Source: Tateyamaria sp. (GTDB taxonomy: Bacteria; Pseudomonadota; Alphaproteobacteria; Rhodobacterales; Rhodobacteraceae). From it: a stretch of DNA of 7,618 nt. The stretch is taken from contig JABITU010000126.1 of NCBI GenBank assembly GCA_018668195.1, positions 1 through 7,618 of the forward strand, read 5' to 3'. How positions within the stretch are numbered: position 1 is the first letter of the stretch; each line of letters begins with the position of its first letter. The notes beneath the pieces were generated by a model. The model had not been told where the DNA came from. It did not search any database and saw only the letters and a list, made by a program, of their open reading frames with translations. The translations under genes and the position numbers were made by a program. This document shows positions 7,388 through 7,618 of the stretch, in pieces.

Positions 7388-7405
7388 GGCTTTGTTGCAC
7401 AAATC
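7388..7405 (+). repeat. Left terminal inverted repeat of the IS5-family element
   Basis: GGCTTTGTTGCACAAATC closely resembles the 18-base termini of IS903-type elements, which begin GGCTTTGTTG. Its inverted partner should lie beyond the window, so its exact length is inferred. Confidence 0.65.
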
Positions 7406-7454
7406 AGCATTATCTGGGATTCACGTCATGAATCCAGCGTGATAGCTGGCGTTT

Positions 7455-7618
7455 ATGGGCAGCTGGACACCCACGACGTATAAGACCCGGAACTGGGCAG
7501 AGTATAACCTTTCACTGAAGCAACGGGGATCGCTCGCGATCTGGTTTGATCCGGAAATGGTATGGGATGCTGCGCCATCTGGGCGACGAGGCCGTCAACA
7601 AGCCTATTGCGATGCAGC
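7455..7618 (+). CDS. IS5-family transposase, N-terminal part (runs off the window)
   Basis: From the ATG at 7455 the frame is open to the window edge for 54 codons. It reads MGSWTPTTYKTRNWAEYN, then KQRGSLAIWFDPEM and GRRGRQQAYCDA, the well-known N-terminal region of IS5-family (IS903-group) DDE transposases, whose full length is about 310-330 residues. The catalytic residues lie downstream of the window, so activity cannot be judged. The next in-frame ATG upstream (7428) hits a stop after four codons, which supports 7455. No clear Shine-Dalgarno precedes it, common for insertion sequences that limit their own expression. No break is seen in the visible part. Confidence 0.85.
   Translation, partial: MGSWTPTTYKTRNWAEYNLSLKQRGSLAIWFDPEMVWDAAPSGRRGRQQAYCDA

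Larger units (their letters stand above)
7388..7618 (+). mobile_element. Left end of an IS5-family insertion sequence (partial)
   Basis: A new element starts at GGCTTTGTTGCACAAATC, a terminus like those of the IS903-type branch of the IS5 family, and leads after about 67 bases into a transposase reading frame. The match to IS256 transposase on the minus strand stops exactly where this sequence starts, so the element inserted into the older one. The right end, and hence the target duplication, lies outside the window. Confidence 0.8.

Noticed and set aside
7387..7410. Minus-strand start giving MLICATKP before GCWVHK as a genuine transposase N terminus
   Set aside because: Those eight codons are the reverse reading of the IS5 terminal repeat. 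They are a by-product of the insertion, not IS256 sequence.
7099..7431. Plus-strand open frame of 110 codons across the IS256/IS5 junction
   Set aside because: It is the reverse of the IS256 transposase coding strand, and it spans the junction of two elements, so it cannot be an ancestral gene.
1..7618. Search for CRISPR arrays, tRNA or rRNA genes, phage, toxin-antitoxin or defence genes
   Set aside because: No spaced direct repeats, tRNA-like cloverleaf, rRNA sequence or recognisable defence or toxin domain was seen by eye on either strand.

Overview
The window looks like chromosomal DNA from a marine alphaproteobacterium of the Rhodobacteraceae (Roseobacter group). The basis is protein flavour (fused Dpp/Opp-type ATPase, 632-residue acyl-CoA synthetase, compact ABCB-type exporter), moderate GC, and decayed IS256 and IS5 elements. 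Mid-range GC plus IS debris would fit an IS-rich genus such as Octadecabacter, but that is a guess and no taxonomic marker is present.

Layout. (1) Positions 1-2636, plus strand: the tail of an upstream gene (only its last codons), then a double-domain ATPase of a peptide-type ABC importer with a 4-base ATGA overlap, then after 147 bp an alkaline-phosphatase-superfamily phosphodiesterase. These look like the end of an uptake locus in which an imported compound may be hydrolysed inside the cell. (2) Positions 2637-2859: short intergenic region with no convincing gene and a perfect 10-bp hairpin that terminates the convergent minus-strand gene. (3) Positions 2860-6786, minus strand: an AMP-forming acyl-CoA synthetase with a strong Shine-Dalgarno, and upstream of it a fused membrane/ATPase ABC exporter. 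The 216 bp between them suggest separate transcription units. (4) Positions about 6891-7618: nested mobile-element debris. The 3' part of an IS256-family transposase gene (minus strand) carries an in-frame stop and is cut at 7387/7388 by the left end of an IS5-family element, whose transposase runs off the window on the plus strand.

How the genes work together: the importer ATPase and phosphodiesterase plausibly cooperate. The synthetase and exporter are ordinary housekeeping or accessory functions with no evident link to the first pair. The insertion sequences sit just upstream of the exporter and may have replaced its original upstream region.

I found no convincing new biological system. 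The points most worth a second look are the nested, mutated insertion sequences, the importer/phosphodiesterase pairing, and a few small structures in intergenic DNA. No gene-free stretch exceeds 300 bases.
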